DNA from: Takifugu bimaculatus
Lineage: Eukaryota; Chordata; Actinopteri; Tetraodontiformes; Tetraodontidae
Assembly: GCA_004026145.2 (NCBI GenBank)
Contig: CP034984.1
Span: forward strand, 13,986,041 to 14,050,040
Length of the DNA stretch: 64,000 nt
Direction of reading: 5' to 3'
Below, in pieces: positions 1 through 11,500 of this stretch; positions within the stretch are counted from its first letter, which is position 1, and every line of letters begins with the position of its first letter. Below the pieces are notes generated by a model, which saw only the letters and a list, made by a program, of their open reading frames with translations, had not been told where the DNA came from and did not search any database. A program made the position numbers and the translations under genes.

Positions 1-736
1 GATTGGCAGAAGTGAACCCTACTGGCTTTAACTTAGCTTAGCCTTTAGCATGCTAATGCTACTGTAGCCTCATATCCATACAGTCAGCTCGCTGCCCGAG
101 ATAGTAACACTAATACATGCACACGTGTTTCGTTACCACGCTTGGTATAAAACGAATAATTAAACTAATAGATGCTTGATTCGATGTGATGAAAAACAAA
201 CTCATTCCCTCAAAATAGCCTGCCTCGTATCAGACAAGAATATTGATCTCTCTGACACGAACGGATGGTATTATGCCTATTAATATTGTAAATACTTCAC
301 ATTTCTGAGCAACCTTATGGGCATTAGACATTTAGACGATTCCTATTAGTCCAGTTTGCTTCTATAGTGACACAACTGGTTTTAGACGCCAGTTTGCACG
401 TTGACCATAACAGTCTAAGATTTATGCTTTGGATGCATGCAAATCCTTAGACATGAATTATATAACTTCTTATATCTATATTGTTAAAGCCAACATAAGA
501 ACAAAAACAATATAATCCAGAAGCTATCTCTGTTGGGTGTAATAATACACCTTTAAGGGAAATTAATATCCCCTCACAGTTGGTGAAACTATTATAACTG
601 CTCAAAATGCACTTTTACTTATTTTGCGTCGGTCTTTGGTATCAGCAGTAAAACTTTAAAGATTAACCAAGTTGCATTACACAATATTTTAAGAACAAAT
701 TGAAACTGAAGTCATGCGGTGTCTTTTCCTTTGAAG
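1..736 (+). other. Intron 1 of ahsa1 (partial)
   Basis: AT-rich sequence upstream of the first visible ahsa1 exon. I find no start codon followed by the expected N-terminal residues, so this is read as intron. No other feature is recognised. Confidence 0.6.
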
Positions 737-2559
737 GACCGAACGAGATGCGACAAATTGGTCGTCAGAAAAGTTAAAATCCCTGATGCTTGGCCTGAAA
801 GTGGAGAATGAGGAGGGCTGTTGTGAGGTGACAGAAGTCAGCAAAGTGGAGGGAGAAGCCTCGATTAACAACCGCAAAGGCAAACTTATTTTTTTTTATG
901 AATGGAACCTGAAGGCCACCTGGACTGGTGAGGAGAGTTTCAGCTTTCTCCCTTTTTGTTGACATGGTTTAATCACTGTTATAACTTATATAACTTTCTG
1001 TTTTACAGGACAGTCAAAAACAGGAGTGAAATATAAAGGAACTGTGGAAGTTCCCAACCTGTCCGATGAGAACGACATGGAGGACCTTGATGTGAGTTTC
1101 ACTGGACTGTTTGACAGGTCGGGATGAGAGAAGTTTAAACGTGTCCTTCTGCTCTCTTCAGATCTCTGTAGCGCTGAATAAAGATGAACCTGACACACCG
1201 CTGACGGCGCTGATGAAGACGAAAGGAGCCGACAGGGTCCGTGAAGCCCTGGGAAGCTACGTCGGCTTCTTGAAAACAGGTGTCCGGTTTCTGCTCGACT
1301 CTTCCAATCAGTGATCGCATTTGCCTACAAAGTTGGTTTTAATCTACATCTAATGTTTCTGGTGCAGAGTTCACACAGGGAATGATCCTGCCGACGGCCA
1401 ACGGTGTGGCCAAGCCTCAGGCCACCTCGCAGTCCAAAGCCAAGATGGATAAAACGCAGGTTGGTGCTGACAACCTCCTCCAGCCATCGGCCACATTTCG
1501 GGCTCTCTGACGTCCTTAAATGGTCGTCCGTGCAGCGAAGCAGCAGGACTCACCAGATGCTCTTGTGCTTGTTTTGATCAGATTTCATCCTCCAGCAGCA
1601 CGGCTGCTCCGGTCAACACCGGGGTCAAGATCCCCACCTGTAAATTCACCCTGAAGGACAAGTTCCTCACCTCGCCAGCAGACCTCTTCAGGGTCTTCCT
1701 CAACCAGGAGGTGGGCTTCAGTTCGTCCATTCCTTCTGGATCCGTTTCTACCTCATAAAGCTCTCCTCTTTAAGCAAAATGGATTAATTCCACATCCGGC
1801 CACCAGGGGGGGATTTATGGCATCAGTGATAAATTGGAATAATTGATTAACAGATGTGTTTGCGTCACATACAGATGGTCCAGGCATTCACAAAAGCTCC
1901 AGCATCAGTGGACGGAACAAGAGGGGGGAGGTTTCGTCTGCTAGACGGGAATGTTCTTGGCGTTTTTACAGACCTGGTGAGGTTGGCCGACCTGTGGAAG
2001 CATAAAATCGCACGAGATGTTCTGTTATTCCAGATGTTCTGCCCATCAGGTGAGGTGGATGCCCTTTGTAACGTCTTGTCTCGTCCATCCAGGTATTTGA
2101 TGAGAAGATCGTTATGAAGTGGAGGTACAACAACTGGCCCAGTGGTGAGTGACCGAGCGGCTTCAGCAGTTTTTAATACTTTCAGCTCTGCTCACATTCA
2201 GCAGGATGTTTCCATAATGTGATATTTTCACTTAAAGCTGTAATTACCTGAGATGGAAGATGAATTAAAAGAAAGGAACAGGAACCATCTAAACGCAGCG
2301 TTCCCTGTTTTCACAAGTCCAGATTTAAGTTGTAAATGCATTCTCCCGCTCCGGATCCTTAAACCGCTGCTCTGTGCTGGTTCCAGAGCATTACGCAACC
2401 GTCTCCATGACCTTTGTGGACCTGAGCAGTGCGACGGAGCTGAAGGTGGAGTACCGAGGCGTCCCGGAAAACGAGGAGGAGCGGACTAAGGAAGGCTGGA
2501 AGAGATACTACTTTGAGGCTATCAAACAGACTTTTGGCTTTGGGGCGCGGCTGCTCTGA
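737..2559 (+). CDS. ahsa1: Activator of Hsp90 ATPase 1 (AHA1), 5' partial
   Basis: AHA1 is a cytosolic co-chaperone that binds the middle domain of Hsp90 and stimulates its ATPase cycle. Coding exons read at 737-927, 1009-1091, 1162-1279, 1368-1459, 1582-1710, 1875-1976, 2093-2144 and 2387-2559; all phases join and give about 313 residues. Recognisable stretches are TERDATNWSSEKLKSL, EGEASINNRKGKLIFFYEW and VPNLSDEN in the N-terminal Hsp90-binding domain, GVKIPTCKFTLKDKF and MVQAFTKAPASVDG starting the C-terminal AHSA1/START-like domain, and the family ending YYFEAIKQTFGFGARLL. The first exon, which in vertebrate AHSA1 carries the start and a conserved NNWHW motif, is not in the window; bases 1-736 read as its downstream intron. 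No frameshift is seen. A polyadenylation signal lies near 2788. AHSA2-type paralogues are the only realistic alternative. Confidence 0.95.
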
Positions 2560-3636
2560 AGATCGAGTACTGTCCTGTTTTGGTTTTTTCCCACTTTTAA
2601 TGTCTTTTCATCGGTCCAACACACAACATCCTGCTGTAATCTCATACTGCAACTTAGAGGAAGAGAAAAAACAGATGAACTTTGGTCCATCGGCTGTGTA
2701 AATGTTTTAATTGAGCACCGTATTTAAGCCCGGAGGTGTCTGAAAGGAGGAGCGAGAGGTTTGTGCCTTTGGATGGAAAACAGATCAAATAAAGCCACAG
2801 ATGTGTTAAACCTCCTCTCCATAAATATGTAATTACTGCAAGTATTGACATGTTGGGTCAGTTATTTGGAGAAGAAAATGTTCTGAATATAATGGTTTTA
2901 TTTAGTCTAATTGTAATGTAACTGTCGTGAAGCTGTTTTAGGTCTACATGCATGTTTCATTTCAGCGTTACAGCTACGTTTGGAGTTTCATCGCCTCGTT
3001 CACCTGTTTTTAATACACGTTCATCTCTGCAGGCGGATCAGTTCAGTTCAAATTTTAGTTTTGGTTCTGTCTGCAGGTAGCTGACGTAGCAACTCAACAT
3101 GTGGTTTTGCTGGTTCAGAGTTACTTTTTGGGACAAAAATGCTTCTATGCTTCACATTTCAGTCATGTAAAAAAGACGAGTAGTTTGGAGGAAACCAAAC
3201 CCCTGTATGCTTGTTTTTATTTGGCGTGTGCACATCATGTAACAGCACATTAAATTTATCAATCAAAAAGGTTCAGTTCTTTATATCTTGACTGTTCCAT
3301 AAAGGTGCATCTTTAAAAGGGTTATTTACAGGTTTCAAAACTACCGTTTGTGGGCAAATGCAGAGGTCAGTGTGGTTTTAAACACCTTAAATTGTCCAAC
3401 AAACAAAATTAGAGCCAAATGATATTCAATTATGCAAATTAAGATTTTATCATTGTCATGATTCACATTCTAGCAGTTGCTGTAAACACAATGTCCAACA
3501 TCTGTCAAAACAAGGAAAAAGCCTAAAATATAACTTAAATTTCCACCAAATGGTGTCCTGTAAATGTTCAACAAACACTTTTTTTCTAAACAAAACTGAA
3601 ATTGACCGTAGCTGCAGGCTGGTTGAAAGTTCTCCG
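2560..3636. other. Convergent 3' regions of ahsa1 and drap1-like
   Basis: Holds the 3' UTR of ahsa1 (AATAAA-type signal near 2788) and, on the other strand, the 3' UTR of the drap1-like gene, with a reverse-strand AATAAA around 3213. AT-rich; no coding sequence recognised. Confidence 0.5.
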
Positions 3637-5465
3637 TTAGCAGCAGATGTAGAGCTCCGGCTCCTGGAACAGATTCAGAAGCTCGGTATTTATTTTCTTT
3701 ATTGTTTCTTTTGGTCTATTTCATATTTTACACATAATTATAATCGATGTATGTTGAAATGTAAGAAGAGTAAGAGTGTCTGACGTGTTTCCTACCTGCA
3801 CCTCGTGGGGTCGCTGTTGTAACATTTATATATTTAATAGTCAAAGTCTTTTTAAAATGTGCATTTACGTCACCAAAGGATTAAAGTAAGTGTAGAAATA
3901 GAAATGTTGGCTTTTGGCTGTACGCACACTGGAGGAGTTGTCGTTGTCCAAGGAATCCGATCTTGGCCGTGGCGCCATTTCATCAACTGGCTTTTTGACA
4001 GAAGTTTCACGCCGGCCGGGCCTGAAATCAAGAAAATATCGGTCCATTTATTTGCTTGCTAAATTATTTGTAACAGCCAGTGAAAAGGGAAACAAAGTTG
4101 CTTTTCAAATCCAAAGTTGTGCATTGGAGTCCCTGATGTGTGCGGTATTTTAACCTCCCAAATGCTCCGTACCTGTATATTGGCCACACGCTCACGCCTC
4201 TGTTGTCCTTCTTGCTTGCCGTAGATGTGGCTTGATCCACCAGGTCTTTGAGGAAGTCGAACAGCTTCTCTGACTCGATGCACTGCTTCCTAAACAGCAG
4301 CATAACCTTAGACATCAACTGTCTGCACATTTCTCAGAAGCTTTGACTTTCTGCCTGTGGCTAGTTCCTCCTCTTAAAAACACACAAATGCAAACATCAC
4401 TTGACTAAAAATATACTGTGATGATAAAAAAAACTACTACCAGACGCAAACTTCCACATGCAGCAGGTCACACCAGAAGTACACAAATGAGAAACAAAGA
4501 TTAAGAGTAAAACACAGGGTAGTGTGACATGTCCACAGCTCAGATATACTTACATATGAGCCACAGACACAGTAGTGCTGAGCTTTGACTCTGTTATCAT
4601 GCAGGTTTTGGTCAGCAGGCACTTCAGGAATATTTCCAGAGCTCGAGCTGGTCATCACAGGTCAGGGGGTCAAACGCTTCATTCATAAAACCTAAACAAC
4701 CAAAAGACCTCTGACCCCCTTCAGGGACAGGTTCTGTTAATTATGCTAAATCATTTACTCCCCCGGCCTCATCTGCATCATGTGTCCATTTAGGAAGAGG
4801 TGTCCTTTCCTGTATGACCAGGTGAATGTGAAGGATACAGATGATGACAGGCACGGCCATCGCAATCCTCCCAACCTCTGCATCCTTCTGCATCATCTTC
4901 TTAATGCGACCCTGACAACAAGCACAAGTTCACCTGCTGCGTTCACGAACACCAGTAAACTACAGCCACCCGGCGTGAAAGCGTTTAGAACATTCAAAGG
5001 TAAATAACAAATCACGGTTGCCGTCGATTGAACACGTCCATTTTGATTATTATTTTTTTTTAATTAAGAGATTCACTATTTATACCGACTAAAGGATTCA
5101 TTTGAGCGCGAGGGGAAATGACCGGTGTTGGTGCGAGAGCAGATATACATTTAAAACAAACACAATAACAGTTTGACAGGTACTACTTTTAAAATGTATT
5201 GGATCAAATTGCTTTTGATGTATCACCAGATGCTGGTTCACCTTCCGTGGAAATAGGGACTGAAACATTTAATAATATATTCAAAGGGGAAATACCGATT
5301 TCCCAAAACGCAACAGGTGCAGCAGGTAGCCCAGCTAGCTATTAGCATTTGCTATCTTGTGGCATCCACTCTATTCAGCCATCATTCACAAGTACAATGT
5401 AATCTATTAAAGTTTATACTTACAGGGTTGAAGCGTACGTTATATTTCCTCTTCTGCCCGGGCAT
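3637..5465 (-). CDS. drap1: DR1-associated protein 1-like (NC2-alpha histone-fold corepressor)
   Basis: NC2-alpha pairs with DR1 (NC2-beta) through a histone fold and represses TBP-dependent transcription in the nucleus. Exons on the minus strand: 5424-5465 (start MPGQKRKYNVRFNP), 4839-4911, 4554-4647, 4173-4289, 3928-4021 and a short last exon 3637-3663. All phases fit and give about 148 residues. The histone fold is clear: GRIKKMMQKDAEVGRIAMAVP, then ALEIFLKCLLTK, then MKQCIESEKLFDFLKDLVDQ, which matches the family's KQCIELEQQFDFLKDLV. The C-terminus is unusual. After a basic segment (RRETSVKKPVDEMAPRPRSD) and DNDNSSS it ends with EPELYICC, lacking the long acidic/proline-rich tail of mammalian DRAP1 (about 205 residues). 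If the weak donor after 3928 is not used, the frame runs to a stop at 3865 instead. The last exon is therefore less certain than the fold. Confidence 0.85.
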
Positions 5466-8400
5466 ATTTCTTGCTTTAATTTGCGTTTTTTAATCACATT
5501 TTTCATGTTTTTACCGAACACCGCCACAGCGCCCATTTGTTTACCTTCCGTAGGAGCCATTGTGAAAAAGTCACGGAGAAGAAAGCGCACACATACTCAC
5601 CCGCGCGCGCATACACGCACATACACGCACACCTGAGGTCAATACATGTGACCCCCAATAATGACGTCATGGCAGTAACCCCCTGCAGGACATTTAAAAG
5701 CCCCTGGACCCCCAAAGGTGAAGCAGAATCCTGTTTTAATCCGAGTTCCACTTCAGAAATCCTCAACTCACTTAGTCAATTAGATCAGAAAAAGAGCAAA
5801 ATGGAGGATAGACCGGAATACTCTCATAGAAATACTGCAACATTTACCTACATCTGCACGGCAGGTGGGTTAATGGAGCCTCAATATGAGGACAAATGTC
5901 ATGTAAAATGAGAGCTCATTCTTGTCACCTCTAACTATATGAGCAGCTTAAACACAAATCAAGAGTTTTTAGTGTGACAGCTGTTACTTCCTTAATCAGC
6001 TGTTACTTCCTAGTGACTCAGGGAGTCACTAGTGACCACAAAGTTCACAGATAGGGTTAATCTGTCCTTATTGCAGATGATTATGGTTTGGAGGGCGGCG
6101 TGCTGCTCTGTTGCAGCTGTTTTACACAGACGCTCAGAGTTGGTTCTGATTTATTTTAATGCCATTTGTTAGATGCATCTGTAGCATCTGACTCATCTTT
6201 GCTCTCTCAGGCTGCGTATTAAGGCTTTAGGATGCTTCTCGGGTGAATTTAACCTCTAATTTTCTGTCAGTATCTCTCCTGTGGTTCTCAGGTCAGTTCT
6301 GATCAGCTGGGTCTGATACACCAGTTCTGGAGCTCCTGTGAATCCAGATCTACAGCAGCGAGGTCATCGTCGGCATCACAACATTACCTCCACTTTGTGC
6401 TTTGATGTCCATCATCACCTCTTTCATCGTCTTCTGTCCACACATAAAAATGAGACATTTCTGTTCCACCAAACAGCTGATCGTCCTGTTCGTCCAGAAA
6501 TTGTGGCGTTCAGAGGTGAAAGGTCAGCTGTGCATAGCTGCTGTCGACATCGTTGGCTTCTTTCCACATATTTTGTAAGGAAGTGAAGCAGCGGTGGAAT
6601 ATTTGCTTGTGTTTGCGCTTCAACACACTTTGCCTGTATTTGTCGAGCATAAACTCTGTCCAAGAGAGCTCGCAGCTAAAAAACACAAGAGAAAACCTCC
6701 AGTGTAGCCGAGCCTGTTGGTGTTGCTCGTGATCCATCTTACATTTCCTTACAGATCCGTTTTCTGCCTTGTTTCGAAATGTGTGTTACGATCAGGAGTG
6801 AATTCCTGCAACGTTCCAGAGTGAGAAGAGACTGTTCCAACAGGAGGATGAAGATCTGTGGAGCAGTGTTGGATCACAGTCACGCCCTGCTCCACGCCGC
6901 TCGGGTCATGTCAGCAAATTTGGCCCTGAGACCTTTTCAGCTGGATGTTTGAGCAAACATCCCTTCGGTCAGGTTCATGGAGGCAGCCAAGACAAGAAAA
7001 CCCAAGAACCTGCCTCAGAATGATCCAGGTTCTGATCGTTGGAACCCGGCTGCCAGCTGAGGCTCCGTCCAGACTGGCTGTTGTTCACCACGTTCCACGT
7101 AAAATACGGGGCTTTCCTTCCTGTTCCATGATTCCGATACTATTTAGTCACTGATTAGGTTATTCTGGGGAACTAATCCCGTGGCCACGTTGCCTCAGAT
7201 CTAAGAGTATTGTGGAGCTTTTTCCTGTTTCCTGTTCACTGTTTCTTTCCTTTTTCTTTTCTCAGCGCTGCAGAAGAGAGTGAATACTTTCATCTTTTCC
7301 CTCGCTGACAGCTGCTGGTTGCAGAGTCTCGGGACTCGAGTCGCTGTTCAGTACAATAACCGGCATATTCATCATTCACCAGCGTTTTACCTCAATTTCT
7401 GTAAAGGTACAGGGATCCAAGTGCTGAGGGGGACATGTCAACGGGGTTTCATATTTCCTCTCCCTAATGTGATAATCTGGTAATCTGCTTGATCCTCCTT
7501 TGAGCGGCAGAAAGGTCCTCAGAACTGGAGGAGCTGGTGAGATAAACTGTAAATTCCAGTTGAGCTGCTTTTAAACCTGCAGGATTAAAATGGTTTATTC
7601 ACATTTTAGTGTTGCTTTAAAGTTACAGAGATGTTTTTTTACAGAGATGATCAAATTCAGCTTCTGTGCAGGAGATTGTTTCCACTTCAAGGTGAAGGGA
7701 CTCGAGCATCTGACCTTTCAGCCATTAAGTACGTTAAATACATTAAATCCCTATAGTTGAGATTTGGGTTTAAGGGAATAGGTTATATATGTATCTGATG
7801 ATGTATCTCTTTTATTATTATGTGTTCCAGTAACACTCATTTTTCTTGGCTGTAATAAACTTCCTTTTTACTCGTTAATGACTGATGTCATACAGCTCTT
7901 AAAACACAAGCTAAAGCTCCATCCTTGATTTATTTCATGCCTTAGGCTGTCATAAAAAAGACATTTATAACCAAAATAATAACACGTACACTCTATTTTC
8001 ACCACGTTGGCATTTAATGCGACTTGTTGGTGACATTTGAGTTTTAGTGAAGCTCAAATGTTTCAAAGACCGCTGATGTACGGCGATGCGCCTCGTGGCC
8101 GCCAGGGGCAGCACCGTCACTGTTTACAGGCACGAGCAGCTGGCTGCACGAGCTCAGCGCTGTAGCGTGGAGTTGAACCCCGAGTCAGACGCCGCGGAGG
8201 TCGCTCCACTGCTGCTTAAAAAAGTTCCAGAAAGCCGCAGGTGAACTGGTTCGGTGCTTGTCTCTTACACGTTGAGCGTCTACGGAGACCGAGGTAACTG
8301 CTCCCTGATATGAAACGCTCGCTTGGATCCGAAAACGTTTAAATTTAGCTCGTCGAATACTGCACGTTCGCTAGCTAGCTAACTATTAGCGTCAGAAGCT

Positions 8401-8562
8401 ACTTGGCTAGCTGGCTAGCGAGGTCCAGCCCAAAAGTTGTTTACCACAAGTTGTGGATGTGGTCGCCCTCCGAACTTTTAACAAAATTTCTCTGTGATAA
8501 GAGAGTCAGGACCAAACAACAACGCTGGATTGGCCACTGTGCGCTGTTAGGAAACTAGCAGA
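5466..8562. other. Intergenic region between drap1-like and larp1b
   Basis: Three kilobases between divergent genes. The ends are promoter-like: the drap1-like 5' UTR lies near 5466-5560, and 8050-8560 is CpG-richer with GCTAGC-type repeats upstream of larp1b. The middle (about 5900-8000) shows no convincing exon, RNA gene or repeat. Confidence 0.5.
8095..8113 (+). promoter_or_regulatory. CTCF-like motif upstream of larp1b
   Basis: The core GGCCGCCAGGGGCAGC resembles the vertebrate CTCF core (CCASYAGRKGGCR). It lies about 450 bp upstream of the larp1b start codon in CpG-rich sequence. This is motif evidence only; occupancy is inferred. Confidence 0.35.
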
Positions 8563-11500
8563 ATGTCCGCAGAGGTTGAGAGCAGTCAGGTTGACTCGGG
8601 TTTGACAGCGGCCAGCTCGAGCGCAGCGGCGGAGAGGAGCCACAACAAGTCGGAGGGGTCTCTCCTGCACCAAGAAGCGGGCGAAAAGGGCTCCAAAGGC
8701 TCCGAGAAACAACTATCGGATGGCACCAGCTCAGAGACGAGCCTCGATTCGACAGACATGCACAAGAGTTCAAATGAAAACGATAAAGAGAATGACCAAA
8801 GCGACAATGCTGACTCGGCTGTTGAGGCGGTGAAGAGGAAAGTTGTTGAAGCCCCCCCACCGAAAGTGAACCCCTGGACGAAGAGGACGACAGGAAGAGT
8901 CCCGAGCAGCAACATCAACGTCCAGGAGAGAGGTGAGAGCATTTTAAAGCCCACTCGTGAGGCAGATTGTCTTGATTAATGGGTGAAGTCGCCGCGTCCC
9001 GGGACGCGCTGGCAGCACTTTTGACAGCTTTACTGCGGGCAAACCTTATAAATCCCCACCGCACGGATCGCTCCCACCTTAGTTTGCTCATTTCGGGGCT
9101 GAATGACATGTTTGGCCGTGCTTGTCAGTGCAGACGGGAGGTGTTTGGGGAGGCATATCTGTCCCATCCCCCTCTCCGCTCGGATCGCTCCGCGGCACCA
9201 CGTGTTGATTGCTGACAACTGCTACTTCTTTTTGCCCCGGAATCTCGTCGCTGGCCGGCTGCTTCACCGCGGTGCTGAAGCCGGCGACAGCCTGCTACGG
9301 CTGGCAGGAGCTGGAGGCAGCACGGGGAGCCGCGATCGGGCTGAATTTGGCAGCAATGTCGCGGCGATCGGGCTAAGACAGGCAGGCTAACTGCTGCTGC
9401 TGCTGCCGTAAAGACACGTTTTGCACGTCCAATGGCCTCCCTGCCTGCAGGTCCTCCCACCAGTTGCAACACTGTCACTCCTCGGAGCCCAAATGTGAGC
9501 CGAGTCCAGAAACGTTGGGCTTGTATGTTGGAAAGACACGCTGCAATTAGCTGGAAGAGACTTATCCAAGTGTCATGCTAATGCTCGCACAATGATTTTA
9601 CAATATCTGTATGTTGTGTTTGGTGTTAATTTTACTCCCAACTTGGCTACCAGGCCCAATAATGAGGGGGAACATTTCCAAAAATATAAGAGACACGCAT
9701 TTCTCTGCTTTCATTCAATTCCAAGAGAACAGTTTAAAATTGAACAGGTGTCCCGTTTCATTTCAAAGTGCCTGAAGTTAACTTGTGAAAGTGTGTCAAA
9801 TCTCAGAGCGAGCAGGCAGACGGAGCTATATTTGACGGGAGCGTAGGTATCGTTTTACAGCATTACTGTAAGACCGTCGCTGTGGGTAGACGTGCGGGGC
9901 TCAACCAGGCATACACCCATTCACGTGGACGCTGTCCTCCCCTTATCAAGAGGACCATCCCCTGCTGGGCGATAGGGATCCTCGGGCTGCAGTGAGCCCC
10001 TCCCAGCCTGCAGAGCTGCAACCTGCAACTAGCTGCATGCAACACGCCCTCGACTAGTTGAGTCGCTCGGTGCTGGAGCGGAGACAGAGCGGCAGCCTTG
10101 AAGTCAAAGATCGGGTCCGACGTCAGCGCTTCCCGCTGAGCCGCCTCCGCGCTGGTGCCTTCAGCGTTCAGGCGGCCCAACAGTCCAAACTCTTGGATTT
10201 GGTCGTCCTCTGCTGCATGTAAACATGTCGGTGTCACTAATCCATTCGGTGTCTGCAGATCAACAAAACGCTCTGAAGGTCGTCCGTGCCAGCAAGCCCA
10301 GAACCAGGAAGTCCAGCAAGGTAACGCACTATTATTATTGTCATCATTATTATTGGCGTCAGCGGTACACGGGGGGACACACACGTCTGTACGAGCACAG
10401 AACACCACAAGTCCAAACTCTGGGGCCATTTCCTTCACTTTAAGGTGGTTTTTAGTCGATCACGTTGGCCGTTTCTCCCCTCGTAACGAAGCGTCTCGTT
10501 AGCTTTTTGCGCTGAAGGCGTGTTGAACCACTGCTGCCAGCTATGGGTCACGAAGGATGGGAAACTAACACCTGCCGCCCGCTCAGGTTTGTTTAGGCCC
10601 ATTTGGCTGCTTTATTTGCTTTTTCCACTCCAACGGTGATCGTTGGTTTTAAAGGGAGAGAAACGGTGGAACATTATTTTGGGGGTGAAAGATAAAGAGG
10701 TGTCAGAGCTACTGGTAACTCACGTCAGTCAAGAACCTAAGTAGTCATGTGACCCGAGGCCGAGAAATAAGCAGACTGGTGCTGCTTCTGCATTTTTTAG
10801 ACTTTGTTTCTTTATCGTCTCAGTGGCACTTTTGCTTCAGAGTTTTGCGATTAGCTGCTTAAAATTCAACCTTTTCCTTCATTTTTGCAACACATTTTGC
10901 ACATTTAAAAGATCACATGTTCAGAACCTGGTGACAGCGTGTTGGCTCTCCTTTAGCCCGCTGGTGCTCCCCTGTATAATATTTGCACGATAATTATAGT
11001 GTGTCCATTATAATATGTACACATCCACTCATTTCCATTTTGGCATCACCTCTGAGTTGCTTCTGGACACACGTGTTCATAGGTTCAGGTTGGTTTCCCA
11101 CAGTTGACCTGCAGGTGGGGTAATATCACAAGATACGTGACAAAGTGGCAGTAAAAGTTGTTGATAACTCATTTAATTGTGACGGATTAACGATAATTTG
11201 CTCAGGGCAGCTTTTCTGGAGCTGTAGTTGTGCAGCTGTATTCAAAATATCCGCTCTAGTTACGGTTCGGGATGTTAAACTCTTGAGTTTGGTTCAGTGG
11301 GCCTCCCCCGTCTGACCTTGATCTCGTATCAGACTATCCAAATTTGCCCCATTTGCGTTGGTGGAATGTGAACGGGCCTCCATGTTTGCTGTTTCTCCAC
11401 AATCAGAACATTGACCCTTCTTTTCTTCCACAGCTGCTTTTTTTTCTCTGACCAGAATCTGAATATTGACAGTTTGCTGTTTCTCGCTCTTCACAGTCCG

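Noticed and set aside
5537..5911. 124-codon open frame on the plus strand by the drap1-like 5' end
   Set aside because: Composition is low-complexity (His/Thr from a CA-rich stretch), overlaps the drap1-like leader, and resembles no known family.
9863..10438. 191-codon open frame on the minus strand over larp1b exon 2
   Set aside because: Overlaps a real exon and intron sequence. I could not place it in any family, including retrotransposon proteins, and it includes an ATT-rich repeat run. Considered chance, though a repeat fragment is possible.
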